64,000 bases of DNA from Curtobacterium flaccumfaciens (lineage in GTDB: Bacteria; Actinomycetota; Actinomycetes; Actinomycetales; Microbacteriaceae). The translations under genes were made by a program, and so were the position numbers. Where the stretch lies: positions 310,001 to 374,000 of the forward strand of contig NZ_SNVW01000004.1 in NCBI RefSeq assembly GCF_004361695.1, written 5' to 3'. Every line of letters starts with the position of its first letter. Position 1 is the first letter of the stretch. Positions 7,439 through 14,720 of this stretch are shown here, one piece after another. A model generated the notes under the pieces. That model was not told the DNA's origin and made no database searches. It worked only from the letters and a program-made list of their open reading frames with translations.

Positions 7439-8704
7439 TCAGACGATCGGCACCGGCGACGTGATCGGCCCCGTGCTCGGCGACGACGAGCGGAGCGCCG
7501 CACGACGGCTGCTCCGCCGCTCGGCCCCGTAGCTGACCATCGTCATGAGGACACCGAGCAGCGCGAGCACGATGCCGAGCCACCCCGGCGCCAGGAACCC
7601 GAACCCGGCGGCGATGACCGCGCCGCCGAGGGCCGCACCGAGCGAGTTGCCGATGTTGAACGCCGAGTGGTTGAGCGCCGCCGCGATGGTGCGGGCGTCA
7701 CCGGCGACGTCCATCAGGCGGGACTGCACCGCCGGCGGGATCGCGGACGACGTCGCCCCGAGCAGGAACGCGCCGAGGAACATGCCCCACGCCCACTGCG
7801 CGGTGAGGACGGTGACGAGCAGGGCCGCGATGAGGGCGAACATGCCGACGTAGATCGTGCGCTTGACGCTGTGGTCCGCCAGCAGGCCGCCGAGGATGCC
7901 ACCGACGACCATGCCGATGCCGACCACGACGAGCACGAGGGGCACGAACGACTCCGGCAGTCCGGTGACGTTCTGCACGAGCGGTGAGATGTAGGAGTAC
8001 ACGGCGAAGAACCCGCCGAACCCGACGGCGCCGAGGCCCATCACCATCCAGACCTGCGGCACCCGGAAGGCCCGCAGCTCGCGGCCGATCGTGGCGTGTT
8101 CGTCGCGGGCGCTCCGCGGGACGAACGCCAGCACCGCCAGGAACGTCAGCGCGAAGAGCACGGCGACGACGCCGTACGCGATGCGCCAGCTCGCGACCTG
8201 CCCGACCCAGGTGATCGCGGGCACGCCGATGACGTTCGCGACGGACAGGCCGAGCAGCACCATCGCGATGCCCTTGCCGCGCTTGCCCGGGCCCATGATG
8301 TCGCCCGCGACGATCGACGCGATGCCGAAGTACGCACCGTGCGGCAGCCCGGCGACGAAGCGTGCGACGAGCACGAGGCCGAACGAGGGCAGGATCGCAC
8401 TCGCGACCGTCGCCACGACGAACCCGACGAGCAGCACGAGGATGAGGCCCTTGCGCGGGAACTTCGCCGACATCGCGGCGATCGTCGGCGCACCGACGAC
8501 CACGCCGAGCGCGTAGGCGCTGACGAGCCAGCCGGCGTGCGCGATCCCGGCGTCCGGGTCGACGCCGTACTGGTGCGGCAGGAGCGCTGCGGCGATGTTC
8601 GGCAACAGGCCCATCGCGACGAACTCGGTGGACCCGATGGCGAAGCCACCGAGGGCGAGGGCGATGAGCGCGAGTGCGCGGCGCGCAGGCGTGAGCTGGG
8701 ACAT
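7439..8704 (-). CDS. MFS transporter, 12-helix DHA1/AraJ-like exporter
   Basis: This 421-residue protein is a major-facilitator carrier with twelve predicted helices. The N terminus ALALGGFAIGSTEFVAMGLL with the conserved TEF motif is typical of the DHA1 drug/sugar exporters related to AraJ and YdhP, and the loop AAMSAKFPRKGLIL is a relaxed motif A. It probably expels a small hydrophobic compound or sugar by proton antiport; the substrate is unknown. I chose the ATG at 8704 because homologous proteins start directly before the first helix, although the frame remains open to 8905. A possible promoter (TTCCGT-N18-TACACT, 9004-8975) would give a leader of about 260 bases. The gene ends against repeats at a convergent junction. 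Confidence 0.88.
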   Translation of the reverse strand: MSQLTPARRALALIALALGGFAIGSTEFVAMGLLPNIAAALLPHQYGVDPDAGIAHAGWLVSAYALGVVVGAPTIAAMSAKFPRKGLILVLLVGFVVATVASAILPSFGLVLVARFVAGLPHGAYFGIASIVAGDIMGPGKRGKGIAMVLLGLSVANVIGVPAITWVGQVASWRIAYGVVAVLFALTFLAVLAFVPRSARDEHATIGRELRAFRVPQVWMVMGLGAVGFGGFFAVYSYISPLVQNVTGLPESFVPLVLVVVGIGMVVGGILGGLLADHSVKRTIYVGMFALIAALLVTVLTAQWAWGMFLGAFLLGATSSAIPPAVQSRLMDVAGDARTIAAALNHSAFNIGNSLGAALGGAVIAAGFGFLAPGWLGIVLALLGVLMTMVSYGAERRSSRRAALRSSSPSTGPITSPVPIV

Positions 8705-9032
8705 GGTGCCTGTTCTCGGACGGGAGGAGCGGGACGGGTTCCGGACGTCGGCTCGCGACGGCGAGTCGGCTGGGACCGTCGGTGCGCGCGGTACGGCACC
8801 GGGCCTCCGGTCCGAGGCGCTGGAAACCAGGAACCCCGTCACCCAGGCGCTGGACGCCGGGATGCTTGGACGCTTCGGCGCGAGCACCGAGGGTGAGCCC
8901 GACACCGGACGGAGGACGGCCCTGGTTCAGCGGCGAACGGGGACGACCGGCCGCCTCAGGCGACCGGTCTCAGCAGTGTAGACCGCTCCAACGCCCGAAC
9001 GGAAGTCGGGTGACGAATCGATTCGACCGCGG
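8705..9032 (-). promoter_or_regulatory. Leader and putative promoter of the MFS gene
   Basis: On the minus strand TTCCGT (9004-8999), an 18-base spacer and TACACT (8980-8975) form a plausible promoter. Transcription from there leaves a GC-rich leader of about 260 bases before the ATG at 8704. I see no known riboswitch, no strong ribosome site and no convincing small gene in it. Confidence 0.35.
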
Positions 9033-9212
9033 TCAGGCGGCGCGACGCTCGGGCTGTGCGACGGGGGCGCCGACCAGCTCGGGGAGCTCGTCGCGGTGGA
9101 CCCATCCGGACCCGCACTCGCTGCAGCTCGCCCAGGCGTGGTCGCCCTGCTCGTCGGTGTCGATGACGACCGTTCGAAGGTCGCAGTCGGGGCACCAGCC
9201 GTCGTGCATCAT
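9033..9212 (-). CDS. Small zinc-ribbon protein
   Basis: A 59-residue protein with two CxxC knuckles, CPDC near the N terminus and CSEC about 21 residues later, the spacing of a zinc ribbon. The body is acidic and hydrophilic (IDTDEQGDHAWA, WVHRDELPEL). A GAGGAG ribosome site precedes three possible starts, GTG at 9215 and ATG at 9212 and 9209; the ATG at 9212 has the best spacing of six bases. I do not recognise a named family, and the function is unknown, although such proteins often bind nucleic acid or a protein partner. It stands alone between the MFS gene and the MTH1187-family gene, all on the minus strand. Confidence 0.65.
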   Translation of the reverse strand: MMHDGWCPDCDLRTVVIDTDEQGDHAWASCSECGSGWVHRDELPELVGAPVAQPERRAA

Positions 9213-9318
9213 CACGCGCTCCTCGTCGTCTCGGGGCCGCCCGGTGCGGCTCGATGTGGACCATGAGACACCCGACCACCGACATCCACGGGAGGCCCCC
9301 GGCGTGTCGCCCGGGCAC

Positions 9319-9351
9319 GGAGCAGGCGCGGAGCAGGCGCGGAGCAGGCGC
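9319..9351. repeat. Three copies of an 11-bp tandem repeat
   Basis: The unit GGAGCAGGCGC occurs three times end to end upstream of the zinc-ribbon gene. The 11-bp period equals about one helical turn, so the copies face the same side of the helix; this could be chance slippage. Confidence 0.7.
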
Positions 9352-9392
9352 GCAGTCAGCGCCGACCGGGGGCACGCACCACCCCGCCGAGG

Positions 9393-9701
9393 TCAGGCGT
9401 CGAGCGCCGCCTCGAGCCGCTCGAGCTTGCCGTCGATCTCCCCGACGTGCCCCGGCCGGATGTCGGCCTTCAGCACGAGCGACACCCGCGTGCCGTACGC
9501 CCCGACGGCCTCGGTGGCGCGCTTGACGACGTCCATGACCTCGTCCCACTCCCCCTCGACCTCGGTGAACATCGACGAGGTGCGGTTCGGCAGCCCGCTC
9601 TCGCGGACGACCCGCACGGCCGCCGCGACGGCGTCGTGCACGGACCCGTCCGACGATGCGGAGGGACCACCGGACGGAGCGACGGAGAACGCGACGATCA
9701 T
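9393..9701 (-). CDS. MTH1187/YkoF-type thiamine-binding family protein
   Basis: The 102-residue protein is the size of the MTH1187 family (DUF77), small ferredoxin-fold proteins that assemble as tetramers. The family features are the starting strand MIVAFSVAPSG, the central SSMFTEVEGEWDEVMDVVK and the later strand RVSLVLKADIRPG. Some members bind thiamine or its pyrimidine moiety, but the cellular role is not settled. The start ATG overlaps the stop of the upstream GT87-like gene (ATGA), so the two are translationally coupled. That partner does not suggest a thiamine role. Confidence 0.85.
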   Translation of the reverse strand: MIVAFSVAPSGGPSASSDGSVHDAVAAAVRVVRESGLPNRTSSMFTEVEGEWDEVMDVVKRATEAVGAYGTRVSLVLKADIRPGHVGEIDGKLERLEAALDA

Positions 9702-10978
9702 GGGTCCATCCTGCCCCGCTCGGGCACCGTGTGCGCGGGGATCGCCGCACGCGACCGCGCCGAGAGCCCGAGCCGCACCAGCGCCACGACGCTCCAGACG
9801 AGCAGCGCGACCTCGAGCGCGTTCCGGAGCGTCAGCACCACGAGGACCCAGGGCTGCACGGTGAGCACCTGGTCGTAGAACCCGGGGTAGACGATCTGCG
9901 TGAGCAGGGCCATCGGCAGCGCGGCCACCGCGATCGGCAGGAAGCGCCGCGCACTCGGCCGACCGGCCACGAGCCCCCAGACGATCGGCACGGCGAACCA
10001 GCCGACGTACTGCGGCGACCCCACCTTGTTCGTGGCGACGAGCGCGGCGACGAACAGCAGGGCGAGGAGCGGCGCGGCCTCGGTGCGGTGCGCGCCCCGT
10101 CGGACGGCCCACAGCGCCACGACCACCCCGGCCACGACGACCAGGGCCATCAGCGGCGTGGAGACGGCGGCGGCCGCGTGGGTGCCCGCACCGGAGACCT
10201 CGAACGTCAGGATCTGCTGGTTGTAGTAGACCGCGGCCCCCGGCACCCCGAACGCGGCCGCCCACATGAACGGCGTCGCGAGCGGCGCTTCGATCTGCAG
10301 CGCCCGGCCGGTCTGCTGGCCGACGAACGAGAACAGGTGCGCCGCTCCGCCGTAGAGCACGTCGACGAGGACGATCAGCGCGGTGAGGACGAGCGCGCCG
10401 CCGATGACCCCGCGACGGTGCCCGCGGCGGAGCAGCAGGAGCACGCCGACGAGCGCGGCAGGCCACACCTTCGTCCACGCGCCGGCGGTGAAGAGGGCTG
10501 AGGCCACGGCCGGCCGGGTGGCGACGAAGGCCACCCCGACCAGGGCGAGCACGGTCGCGACGGTGTCGATGCGCCCGAGGCCGATCGGCCCGAGCGCCAG
10601 GAGGAACGCCAGCCACCACCACACCACCCGCACGCCGAGCCCGCGGAACCGCCAGAGGAACGCGCACGCCACGGCGTCGAGCAGGACCACGAGCAGCAGC
10701 CACCCGGTGCCGATCGACCCGACACCACCCAGGGCAGCGGCGGCCATCGGCACGATCGCCAGGATCGGGTACACCCAGTCGGCGTCGATCCCGACCCAGA
10801 AGTGATCGGTGTGCCCGGTCTCGATCCACCGCTTGTAGGTGATCGTGACGTCGCCGAGCGGCAGGTTCGCCGACACCGCGGTCAGGTACCAGAGGAGCGC
10901 GTGCACGGCCAGGAATGCGACCACGAACACGGCGGCCTCGAGCCACCGGGACCGACGCACCGTCGTCCCCGCCGTCAT
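9698..10978 (-). CDS. Polyprenol-phosphate-sugar-dependent mannosyltransferase-like membrane protein (GT87/DUF2029)
   Basis: A 426-residue integral membrane protein with ten or more hydrophobic helices. Features expected of the GT-C fold GT87 family are present: the acidic first loop (LPLGDVTITYKRWIETGH), and the segment FTAGAWTKVWPAALVGVLLLL, which matches the KxxP region of these enzymes. Family members such as PimE add a mannose from polyprenol-phosphate-mannose to envelope glycolipids on the outer face of the membrane. The acceptor here is unknown. The ATG at 10978 has a GGAGG ribosome site nine bases upstream, and the stop overlaps the start of the MTH1187-family gene. Confidence 0.8.
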   Translation of the reverse strand: MTAGTTVRRSRWLEAAVFVVAFLAVHALLWYLTAVSANLPLGDVTITYKRWIETGHTDHFWVGIDADWVYPILAIVPMAAAALGGVGSIGTGWLLLVVLLDAVACAFLWRFRGLGVRVVWWWLAFLLALGPIGLGRIDTVATVLALVGVAFVATRPAVASALFTAGAWTKVWPAALVGVLLLLRRGHRRGVIGGALVLTALIVLVDVLYGGAAHLFSFVGQQTGRALQIEAPLATPFMWAAAFGVPGAAVYYNQQILTFEVSGAGTHAAAAVSTPLMALVVVAGVVVALWAVRRGAHRTEAAPLLALLFVAALVATNKVGSPQYVGWFAVPIVWGLVAGRPSARRFLPIAVAALPMALLTQIVYPGFYDQVLTVQPWVLVVLTLRNALEVALLVWSVVALVRLGLSARSRAAIPAHTVPERGRMDP

Positions 10979-11059
10979 CCCGCCGTCCTCCGCACCGGAC
11001 GAGCGTAGCGGCCGGAGAGTCCCAGCCTCCCCAGAGCATGACGTGTCACCGTCGTCCTC

Positions 11060-11770
11060 GTGACCTCCGACACCCCGCGCAAGCGCCGCAAGGCCGTCAT
11101 CTGGATCTCCGTCATCGCCGCCGTCGTCGTGCTCGGCGTCGTCGCGGCGGTGGTCGGCACGAACCTCTACACGAGCAACGAGAACGCGAAGGCATCGGCG
11201 GCGCCGTCGGTCGCCGCCAGTCGCGCACCGTCGACGCTCGACGACGCGGACCTGTCCGGTGCGTGGACGGTCGGCGGTGACTCCGAGGCGGGGTACCGCG
11301 TCCACGAGGTCCTCAACGGCTCCGACGTGACCGTCACCGGACGCACCGACAGCGTCACGGGCAGCGCCACGGTCGACGGCTCGGCGATCACGAAGGCCGA
11401 GATCACGGTGCAGGTGGCCGACATCGCCACCGACTCGAACCAGCGCGACTCCTACTTCCGCGACTCCGCGATGGACGCCGCGGCCTTCCCCACGGCGACG
11501 TTCGCACTGACCGAACCGATCGCGAACGCGGTCCCGAGCGGCTCGGGCACGACGAAGGTCGAGGCGACGGGCAACCTCACCCTGCACGGCGTCACGAAGC
11601 CGGTGACCGCCACCGTCGAGGTCGGCCTCAACGGCGACGGCGTCGACATCTCCGGCTCGATCCCGATCACGTTCTCGGACTACGGCGTGCAGGCCCCGGA
11701 CCTCGGCTTCGTGAAGGTGGACGACTCCGGAGCCGTGGAGTTCCTCGTGCACGCGACGCCCGCCTCGTAG
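11060..11770 (+). CDS. YceI family protein, membrane-anchored
   Basis: The 236-residue protein has a short Lys/Arg-rich N terminus, one helix (about 11-33) and an exported domain. From LSGAWTVGGDSEAGYRV onward the sequence follows the YceI lipocalin-like fold: DSNQRDSYFRDSAMDAAAFPTATF and NLTLHGVTKPVTATVEV are hallmark stretches. YceI proteins bind isoprenoid or other lipid-like molecules in a beta-barrel. The helix has no lipobox, so it should be a signal anchor. The start is a GTG without a Shine-Dalgarno. It faces the nnrD gene across a family A palindrome. Confidence 0.92.
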   Translation: MTSDTPRKRRKAVIWISVIAAVVVLGVVAAVVGTNLYTSNENAKASAAPSVAASRAPSTLDDADLSGAWTVGGDSEAGYRVHEVLNGSDVTVTGRTDSVTGSATVDGSAITKAEITVQVADIATDSNQRDSYFRDSAMDAAAFPTATFALTEPIANAVPSGSGTTKVEATGNLTLHGVTKPVTATVEVGLNGDGVDISGSIPITFSDYGVQAPDLGFVKVDDSGAVEFLVHATPAS

Positions 11771-11811
11771 CCGGCCGCGGGGGCGGCCCCGTCCGCAACG
11801 CACCACCCGCG

Positions 11812-11853
11812 GGCCTGGAGGCACGGTGCGGCACCGCCCCGCGCCTCCAGGCC
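11812..11853. repeat. Palindrome family A copy, convergent junction
   Basis: Arms GGCCTGGAGGC (11812-11822) and GCCTCCAGGCC (11843-11853) with a GC-rich loop. It occupies the 120-base junction between the converging YceI and nnrD genes and probably terminates both. Confidence 0.8.
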
Positions 11854-11892
11854 GGCCCCGGTCGCGTCCGCGCGCCGTCCACGCCCCGCCCA

Positions 11893-12753
11893 CTACTCGC
11901 GCGCGTCGCCCTCGACCACGAGGTCCCGCACCACGCCCGGCAGCTCCGCGATCAACGCCGCCATCGTGAACGGCCCACCACCGGACGCCCGCCGCGCCGC
12001 GATCCCGTGCACCACCGCCGCCGACGCTGCCAGGTGCGCCAGGTCGGACGGCGACAGCGTCGAACCGGACGCCTCGGCCGCCCCCTGCCGCGCGGCGACG
12101 AGCGCCCCGAGCACCCCGCCGAGGACGTCCCCGGCACCGGCGGCCGCGAGCCACGGCGTCGCCGACGAGGCCACCAGCCGAACCGACCCGTCGGGCGTCG
12201 CCACGTGCGTCGCCGAACCCTTGAGGAGCACGACGCTGCCGGTCTGCGCCGCGGCACGGACCGCCGCCGCTGCCGGGTCCCGCTCTATCGACTCGCGCGG
12301 GACGTCGAGCACGCCGGCGAGCTCCCCCGCGTGCGGCGTCAGCACCGCGAGCGGCCCGAGCTCCACGAGCGGGATGGCCCCGGCGTCCACCACGACCGGC
12401 ACCCCGTCGTCCGAGGCATGGGTGAACCCCGAGGCCGTCGTGTCGTCCAGGTCGTCCAACGACGACGCCGAGATCCCCGAGCCGACGAGCCACGCCTGCA
12501 CCCGTCCGATGCCGGCCACCACCTCGGGCCGGCGGGCGAGCACGTGGTCGGACGCCCGCGACGGCCCGACGTACCGGACCATGCCGACGCCGGTGTGCAC
12601 CGCCGCGTCGACGCCCATCACGGCGGCTCCCGGGTACTGGTCGGACCCCGTCGCGACGCCGAGCACGCCCCGGCGGTACTTCGTGGACCGCCCGTCCGGG
12701 GCGGTGGTCCAGGCGGCGGCGTCGGTCGGGGCGAAGGGGACGAAGTCGTTCAC
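11893..12753 (-). CDS. nnrD: ADP-dependent NAD(P)H-hydrate dehydratase
   Basis: The 286-residue protein is a ribokinase-like metabolite-repair enzyme that dehydrates the damaged cofactor NAD(P)HX using ADP. Diagnostic stretches are GSDQYPGAAVMGVDAA near the N terminus, VVDAGAIPL, LTPHAGELAGVL, LLKGSATHVA and the active-site AAAGAGDVLGGVLGAL. Many bacteria carry NnrD fused behind the epimerase NnrE; here the protein starts directly with the dehydratase domain, so the epimerase must be elsewhere. The GTG at 12753 has no Shine-Dalgarno but is preceded by TAACGT seven bases upstream, which fits a leaderless transcript. It diverges from the HAD gene across only 24 bases. Confidence 0.9.
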   Translation of the reverse strand: MNDFVPFAPTDAAAWTTAPDGRSTKYRRGVLGVATGSDQYPGAAVMGVDAAVHTGVGMVRYVGPSRASDHVLARRPEVVAGIGRVQAWLVGSGISASSLDDLDDTTASGFTHASDDGVPVVVDAGAIPLVELGPLAVLTPHAGELAGVLDVPRESIERDPAAAAVRAAAQTGSVVLLKGSATHVATPDGSVRLVASSATPWLAAAGAGDVLGGVLGALVAARQGAAEASGSTLSPSDLAHLAASAAVVHGIAARRASGGGPFTMAALIAELPGVVRDLVVEGDARE

Positions 12754-12760
12754 GACCGCC

Positions 12761-12770
12761 ACGTTACGGT
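12761..12770. promoter_or_regulatory. Overlapping divergent -10 boxes for nnrD and the HAD gene
   Basis: In the ten bases ACGTTACGGT the minus strand reads TAACGT (12766-12761), exactly seven bases before the nnrD GTG, and the plus strand reads TACGGT (12765-12770), exactly seven bases before the HAD gene ATG. Both genes would give leaderless transcripts, and the two boxes share two bases. No clear -35 elements are visible. Confidence 0.55.
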
Positions 12771-12777
12771 GGACCGC

Positions 12778-13416
12778 ATGAGCCTGTTCCTGCCTGGTCG
12801 CGTGGTGGTCTTCGACTACGGCGAGGTGATCAGCCGGACGCCGCACGCCTCCCGCGACGCCCTGGTCGACGCGACGGGGATCCCGGCCGACGAGCTGTTC
12901 CCCGTCTACCAGGAGCTCCGGCACGACCTCGACCGCGGCGACCTCTCCGTCGTGGCGTACTGGCGCGCGATCGCCGAGCGCACCGGTCGGAGCTGGAGCG
13001 TGGCGGAGATCCACCGGTTCTGGGCGATCGACTTCACCGGCTGGTTCGAGGTCGAACCGGAGACCCTCGCGATCGTCGAGGAGCTGCACGACGCCGGCAC
13101 CCGCCTGGCGTTGCTGTCGAACGCCGGCTTCGACTTCGGCGACCCGTACCGCCGATCGCCGATGGGGTCCCTGTTCGAGACCGTCGTGGTGAGCGCCGAG
13201 GAGCACGTCCTCAAGCCCGCTCCGTCCATCTACCGCGACACCTGCACGCGTCTGGGAATCGACGCCGGTCAGATGGTGTTCGTGGACAACAGGGCCGAGA
13301 ACGCCGCCGGCGCGGAAGCGATCGGAGCGGTCGGCCACCACTACACGTCGCCGGACGGCCTGCGGACGTTCCTCCAGGACCTCAGCCAGCAGCCCGCCCC
13401 GGCGCCCGTCCCCTGA
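12778..13416 (+). CDS. HAD-superfamily phosphatase, YihX-like
   Basis: The 212-residue protein has the four HAD motifs: VVFDYGEVI (nucleophile Asp13), LLSNAG, LKPAPSIY with its lysine, and MVFVDNRAENAAGAEAIG. The usual second Asp, two residues after the nucleophile, is replaced by Gly. This FDxG pattern recurs in a branch of HAD hydrolases that includes YihX-type sugar phosphatases, so the enzyme need not be inactive, but it may lack the normal general acid. An all-helical cap domain fills residues 20-85. The substrate is unknown. The ATG is likely leaderless, seven bases after TACGGT. A flavin oxidoreductase gene follows after nine bases. Confidence 0.88.
   Translation: MSLFLPGRVVVFDYGEVISRTPHASRDALVDATGIPADELFPVYQELRHDLDRGDLSVVAYWRAIAERTGRSWSVAEIHRFWAIDFTGWFEVEPETLAIVEELHDAGTRLALLSNAGFDFGDPYRRSPMGSLFETVVVSAEEHVLKPAPSIYRDTCTRLGIDAGQMVFVDNRAENAAGAEAIGAVGHHYTSPDGLRTFLQDLSQQPAPAPVP
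13255..13280 (+). promoter_or_regulatory. Possible SigR-type promoter inside the HAD gene, ahead of the OYE gene
   Basis: GGAAT (13255-13259, preceded by G) and GTT (13278-13280) are separated by exactly 18 bases, the published SigR/SigH consensus and the same arrangement as the promoter upstream of sigR in this window. Transcription would begin near 13288 and reach the Old Yellow Enzyme gene at 13426. It lies within coding sequence, so chance is possible. Confidence 0.4.
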
Positions 13417-13425
13417 GGAGCCCGC

Positions 13426-14508
13426 GTGACGCACGCCCTGTTCGAACCGATCACCATCCGCGACCTGACCGTCCGCAACCGCATCTGGGTCTCCCCGATG
13501 TGCCAGTACTCGGTCGAGGCGCAGGACGGCGTCCCGACGCCGTGGCACCTCGTGCACCTCGGCGGGTTCGCGAAGGGCGGTGCCGGCGCGGTCGTGGTCG
13601 AGGCCACGGGCGTCGTGCCCGAGGGGCGGATCAGCCCGCAGGACCTGGGCCTCTGGAACGACGAGCAGCGTGACGCCTTCCGGCCGATCGTCGACTTCAT
13701 CCACGCGCAGGGTGCCGCCGCCGGCGTCCAGCTCGCGCACGCCGGCCGCAAGGCGTCGACGTTCCGCCCGTGGGAGGCCGCGCACGGCTCCGTCCCCACC
13801 GACCAGGGCGGGTGGGGCACCGTCGCACCCTCCGCGGTGGCCTTCGACGCCTACGCCGAGCCGCGCGAGCTCGCGACCGAGGACATCCGTGTCGTCGCGC
13901 TGGCGTTCGCCGCCGCGGCACGGCGCTCGGTCGAGGCCGGGTTCGACCTCGTCGAGATCCACGCCGCACACGGCTACCTGCTCCACCAGTTCCTCTCGCC
14001 GCTGAGCAACCGGCGCACCGACCAGTACGGCGGCTCGCTCGAGAACCGCGCCCGCGCGCTGCTCGACGTCGTCGACGCCGTCCGTGCCGAGGTCGGCGAG
14101 GGCTTCCCCGTCGTCGTCCGGTTCTCAGCGACGGACTGGGTCGAGGGCGGCCTCACCCTCGAGGAGACCACACAGGTCGCCCGCTGGGCCGCCGAGCACG
14201 GCGCCGACCTGGCCGACGTCTCGACCGGCGGCAACGTCGCGAGCGCCCCGATCCCGGTCGGCCCGGGCTACCAGGTGCCGTTCGCCGAGGCGATCAAGCG
14301 CGACGCCGGCATCGGCACGATCGCGGTCGGCATGATCTCCGGCGCGTTCCAGGCCGAGCAGATCGTCGCCACCGGCCAGGCGGACGTCGTGATGATCGGT
14401 CGCGAGTTCCTCCGCGACCCGGCGTTCCCCCTGCGGGCCGCCGTCGAGCTCGGCGTGACGATCGACTACGAGCCGCAGCAGTACCACCGCGCGCGCGTCA
14501 CGGCGTAG
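13426..14508 (+). CDS. NADH:flavin oxidoreductase, Old Yellow Enzyme of the YqjM class
   Basis: This 360-residue FMN enzyme reduces activated alkenes and quinone-like electrophiles with NAD(P)H. The N terminus WVSPMCQYS carries Cys26, the residue conserved in the thermophilic-like YqjM class, and EIHAAHGYLLHQFLSP holds the paired histidines that bind the substrate carbonyl; RTDQYGGSLENR and GMISGAFQAEQI are further family motifs. The length matches YqjM. The GTG start has a GAGGAG-like site (TGAGGAGCC) about six bases upstream, nine bases after the HAD gene stop, so they are probably cotranscribed; the possible SigR promoter within the HAD gene would let it respond alone to thiol stress. Physiological substrate is unknown. 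Confidence 0.93.
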   Translation: MTHALFEPITIRDLTVRNRIWVSPMCQYSVEAQDGVPTPWHLVHLGGFAKGGAGAVVVEATGVVPEGRISPQDLGLWNDEQRDAFRPIVDFIHAQGAAAGVQLAHAGRKASTFRPWEAAHGSVPTDQGGWGTVAPSAVAFDAYAEPRELATEDIRVVALAFAAAARRSVEAGFDLVEIHAAHGYLLHQFLSPLSNRRTDQYGGSLENRARALLDVVDAVRAEVGEGFPVVVRFSATDWVEGGLTLEETTQVARWAAEHGADLADVSTGGNVASAPIPVGPGYQVPFAEAIKRDAGIGTIAVGMISGAFQAEQIVATGQADVVMIGREFLRDPAFPLRAAVELGVTIDYEPQQYHRARVTA

Positions 14509-14523
14509 GCCGGTCCGTGTGGC

Positions 14524-14576
14524 GCGAGTCGCGCCTCCAGGGCGGTCACCGCGACCAGCCGGGAGGCGCGACTCGC
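14524..14576. terminator. Hairpin related to palindrome family A after the OYE gene
   Basis: Arms GCGAGTCGCGCCTCC (14524-14538) and GGAGGCGCGACTCGC (14562-14576) are perfectly complementary. The core GCGCCTCC is shared with family A, but the outer arm is different. It follows the stop codon by 15 bases and probably terminates the HAD-OYE unit. Confidence 0.75.
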
Positions 14577-14720
14577 GTTCTGTACGGATTCTCGGCTTGG
14601 TCGCGTCCCACGCAGTACGATTGGTCCCACTGTGGACGATCCCCCGAACAGTTCTTCGCCTCACTCATCCGCCGCTCACTCGGTGAGCTGCACTGCCTCG
14701 CGCCCTGCGGGAGGTGAATC

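Noticed and set aside
8705..8905. N-terminal extension of the 12-helix MFS protein from 8905
   Set aside because: The extension is Ser/Pro-rich with atypical codons, and family members begin directly before the first helix.
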